Source of the DNA: an uncultured bacterium
GTDB taxonomy: Bacteria; Bacillota; Clostridia; Lachnospirales; Lachnospiraceae
Assembly (NCBI GenBank): GCA_948467735.1
Contig: CAOKFN010000052.1
Location: 1-32,108, forward strand
DNA: 32,108 nt
Reading direction: 5' to 3'
This document shows, in pieces, positions 31,859 to 32,108 of the stretch. The notes beneath the pieces are model-generated. The model was not told where the DNA came from and ran no database searches. It saw only the letters and a program-made list of their open reading frames with translations. The position numbers were made by a program, and so were the translations under genes. The first letter of the stretch is position 1, and each line of letters opens with the position of its first letter.

Positions 31859-32108
31859 AAAAATAAAGGGTTAATTGTGGAAATTCTGCTGTTATACTGG
31901 AATGTTTCTACAAGACACATGGGGTAAGAGCAGAAATGCTGTCGGAGAATGTGGGATATAAGTGGTTTTAACATTAAAATGTAACATAAATGGAAATATA
32001 AAGATTTCTCTTAAAGTGCTGTTTTTCCTCTTGAAAATGTTGTAAAATAAAACCCTGTCTTTGACAGCTTTTTAGTTAAAAAAGTCCTGAATCCCGCTCT
32101 GGTGGCGG
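31859..32108. other. Right-edge A+T-rich region
   Basis: No gene is supported in the last 250 bases. A short stem CTGTC-ttt-GACAG (32056-32068) followed by CTTTTTAG could be a weak terminator for the gene at 30800, although it is some 200 bases away. Confidence 0.35.

Overview
The window looks like a piece of a Clostridia chromosome, most likely a gut Lachnospiraceae. The reasons are: AGGAGG-type ribosome binding sites almost everywhere; TTGACA/TATAAT-type promoters; base composition near half G+C with purine-rich coding strands; and a family mix typical of that group (DUF4358 lipoprotein, DHHW protein, LIC_10190-type membrane protein, Rpn-like nuclease with LYEHQST, DUF2975/HTH/DUF4173 operon, bacterial tocopherol-cyclase-like protein). 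No rRNA, tRNA, CRISPR array, insertion sequence or prophage was seen.

Layout. 1-496: no supported gene; short degenerate repeats. 497-3631 (+): tocopherol-cyclase-like protein, TatD-family hydrolase, two hypothetical proteins. 3693-4136 (-): small hypothetical protein. 4404-7331 (+): palindromes, a promoter and a possible leader peptide, then a DUF2975 / HTH / DUF4173 membrane-regulatory operon. 7398-7690: a degenerate 20-bp tandem repeat. 7711-9405 (+): cytoplasmic rhamnogalacturonan-acetylesterase-like SGNH hydrolase, closed by a terminator. 9490-14473 (+): an A+T-richer accessory island with a long leader, a secreted 418-aa protein, three intact and one truncated copy of a membrane-anchored ~190-aa family, a small lipoprotein, and a relic of a second copy of the secreted gene. 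14596-17058 (+): a large lipoprotein made of two tandem homologous halves. 17385-18311 (+): Rpn-like nuclease. 18421-19404 (-): HTH/membrane protein. 19859-23460 (+): both halves of a heterodimeric ABC exporter. 23581-28896 (+): a surface-glycan gene set (LIC_10190-type membrane protein, DUF4358 lipoprotein, MBOAT acyltransferase, DHHW protein). 29019-30600 (+): HAD phosphatase and rsmA. 30800-31858 (+): a second PD-(D/E)XK-like protein with a heptad-repeat coiled coil.

The best candidate for an undescribed system is 9891-14473. The order is secreted protein (S1), membrane protein M1, truncated M2, M3, lipoprotein, S2 relic, M4. The S2 relic just upstream of M4 suggests that a two-gene S-M unit was duplicated in tandem and then decayed. 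I recognise neither family. A secreted factor with membrane-anchored partner or immunity proteins is one reading, but it is inference.

A second theme is short, purine-rich, imperfect repeats. They lie between genes (395-475, 2430-2580, 7398-7690) and as disordered inserts inside otherwise conserved proteins (DUF4173, the SGNH hydrolase, the two-domain lipoprotein, the HAD phosphatase, the coiled-coil protein). This suggests a genome prone to small tandem expansions.
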